Assembly (NCBI GenBank): GCA_001275005.1
Contig: JWZX01002714.1
Span: 1-14,712, forward strand
Direction of reading: 5' to 3'
Length of the DNA: 14,712 bases
DNA from: Chrysochromulina tobinii
Taxonomy: Eukaryota; Haptophyta; Prymnesiales; Chrysochromulinaceae
How positions within the stretch are numbered: position 1 is the stretch's first letter; every line of letters begins with the position of its first letter. Shown here one piece after another: positions 14,502 to 14,712 of this stretch. Position numbers and translations under genes: made by a program. Below the pieces are notes generated by a model. It saw only the letters and a list, made by a program, of their open reading frames with translations. It searched no databases and was not told where the DNA came from.

Positions 14502-14712
14502 ATGGACTTCGTCATGGACGACGAGATGGCGCAGCGCCACAACAAGCTCATGGTGTGGAACGCGCGGCAGCGCGCTGTCGTTGCTCGCTTTGCTGAGCGC
14601 TCCACTGCCGAGCGCATGTTGGCCGCCACCATCTGCAGCCCCGTGCGCACTCGGTCGCGTCCTCGGCAGCCAAGCACAGCTCCAGCTGTGCTCCAGGGTG
14701 GCGGTTTGGACG
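14502..14712 (+). CDS. Possible partial coding region running off the right edge
   Basis: An ATG at 14502 opens a frame that continues without a stop to the end of the window (70 codons). It begins Met-Asp-Phe-Val-Met-Asp-Asp-Glu-Met-Ala-Gln and soon becomes Arg-, Ala- and Ser/Pro-rich. No domain is recognisable. The start has G at +4. A possible splice acceptor upstream means this could be an internal exon. A long antisense frame overlaps it, so coding status is uncertain. Confidence 0.35.
   Translation, partial: MDFVMDDEMAQRHNKLMVWNARQRAVVARFAERSTAERMLAATICSPVRTRSRPRQPSTAPAVLQGGGLD

Noticed and set aside
14276-14677. Minus-strand frame of 133 codons near the right edge
   Set aside because: Its composition is Arg/Ser/Pro-biased with no domain. 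The opposing plus-strand frame is only slightly better, and neither is strong.

Overview
The window looks like nuclear DNA of a GC-rich unicellular alga with a complex (red-lineage) plastid. A haptophyte is the best guess and a related stramenopile is possible. Three things point that way. Genes have short GT-AG introns (67, 96 and 106 bp). The genes lie on both strands with no operon logic. A nuclear GrpE starts with a signal peptide followed by a Phe-containing ASAFAP-like transit junction (Ala-Cys-Phe-Arg), as expected for import into a plastid of secondary red origin. No rRNA, tRNA, CRISPR array or intact transposon was found.

Layout from left to right. 1-585: no gene, but a tandem 8-bp repeat. 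586-1657 (-): a three-exon multi-pass TLC-domain membrane protein, reconstructed here by joining three reading frames at canonical splice sites. 1658-2105: spacer with a duplicated 28-bp hairpin-containing segment. 2106-4409 (-): a 767-residue protein with an N-terminal ubiquitin-like (DCX/KHA-type) fold, a TFIIS N-terminal (LW) domain, a very long Arg/Ala/Glu coiled coil, a His-Pro-Ser-His minisatellite and a small barrel-like C-terminus. 4410-4954: spacer. 4955-5746 (-): plastid GrpE. 5747-6293: repeat-rich spacer. 6294-7580 (-): an organelle-targeted octotricopeptide-like (OPR/Tbc2-like) RNA-binding protein. 7581-7758: divergent promoter. 7759-12358 (+): a two-exon gene for a giant nuclease-helicase. 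12359-12985: spacer. 12986-14122 (+): a conserved-looking but unidentified Cys- and sequon-rich protein. 14123-14501: spacer. 14502 to the right edge (+): a possible truncated reading frame.

The most striking gene is the nuclease-helicase. It joins a Cas4/RecB-like PD-(D/E)XK nuclease of the TM0106 family, a YprB-type RNase H-fold exonuclease domain and a Dna2/Nam7-like SF1 helicase in one polypeptide of about 1510 residues. All key catalytic motifs are visible. This architecture is familiar from bacteria, so its presence in an intron-containing algal gene suggests lateral acquisition. The single 67-bp intron lies exactly at the nuclease/helicase junction. It is bordered by a 16-bp direct repeat (one mismatch) that carries the AG|GT splice sites, which is what intron gain by tandem duplication or by insertion with target duplication would leave. 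Retention of the intron would give a nuclease-only protein.

Functionally the genes do not form one pathway. GrpE (protein folding in the plastid) and the OPR protein (organelle RNA metabolism) are both nuclear genes for organelle maintenance. The nuclease-helicase has an acid-free, Arg-rich N-terminus and may also act in an organelle, but that is an inference.
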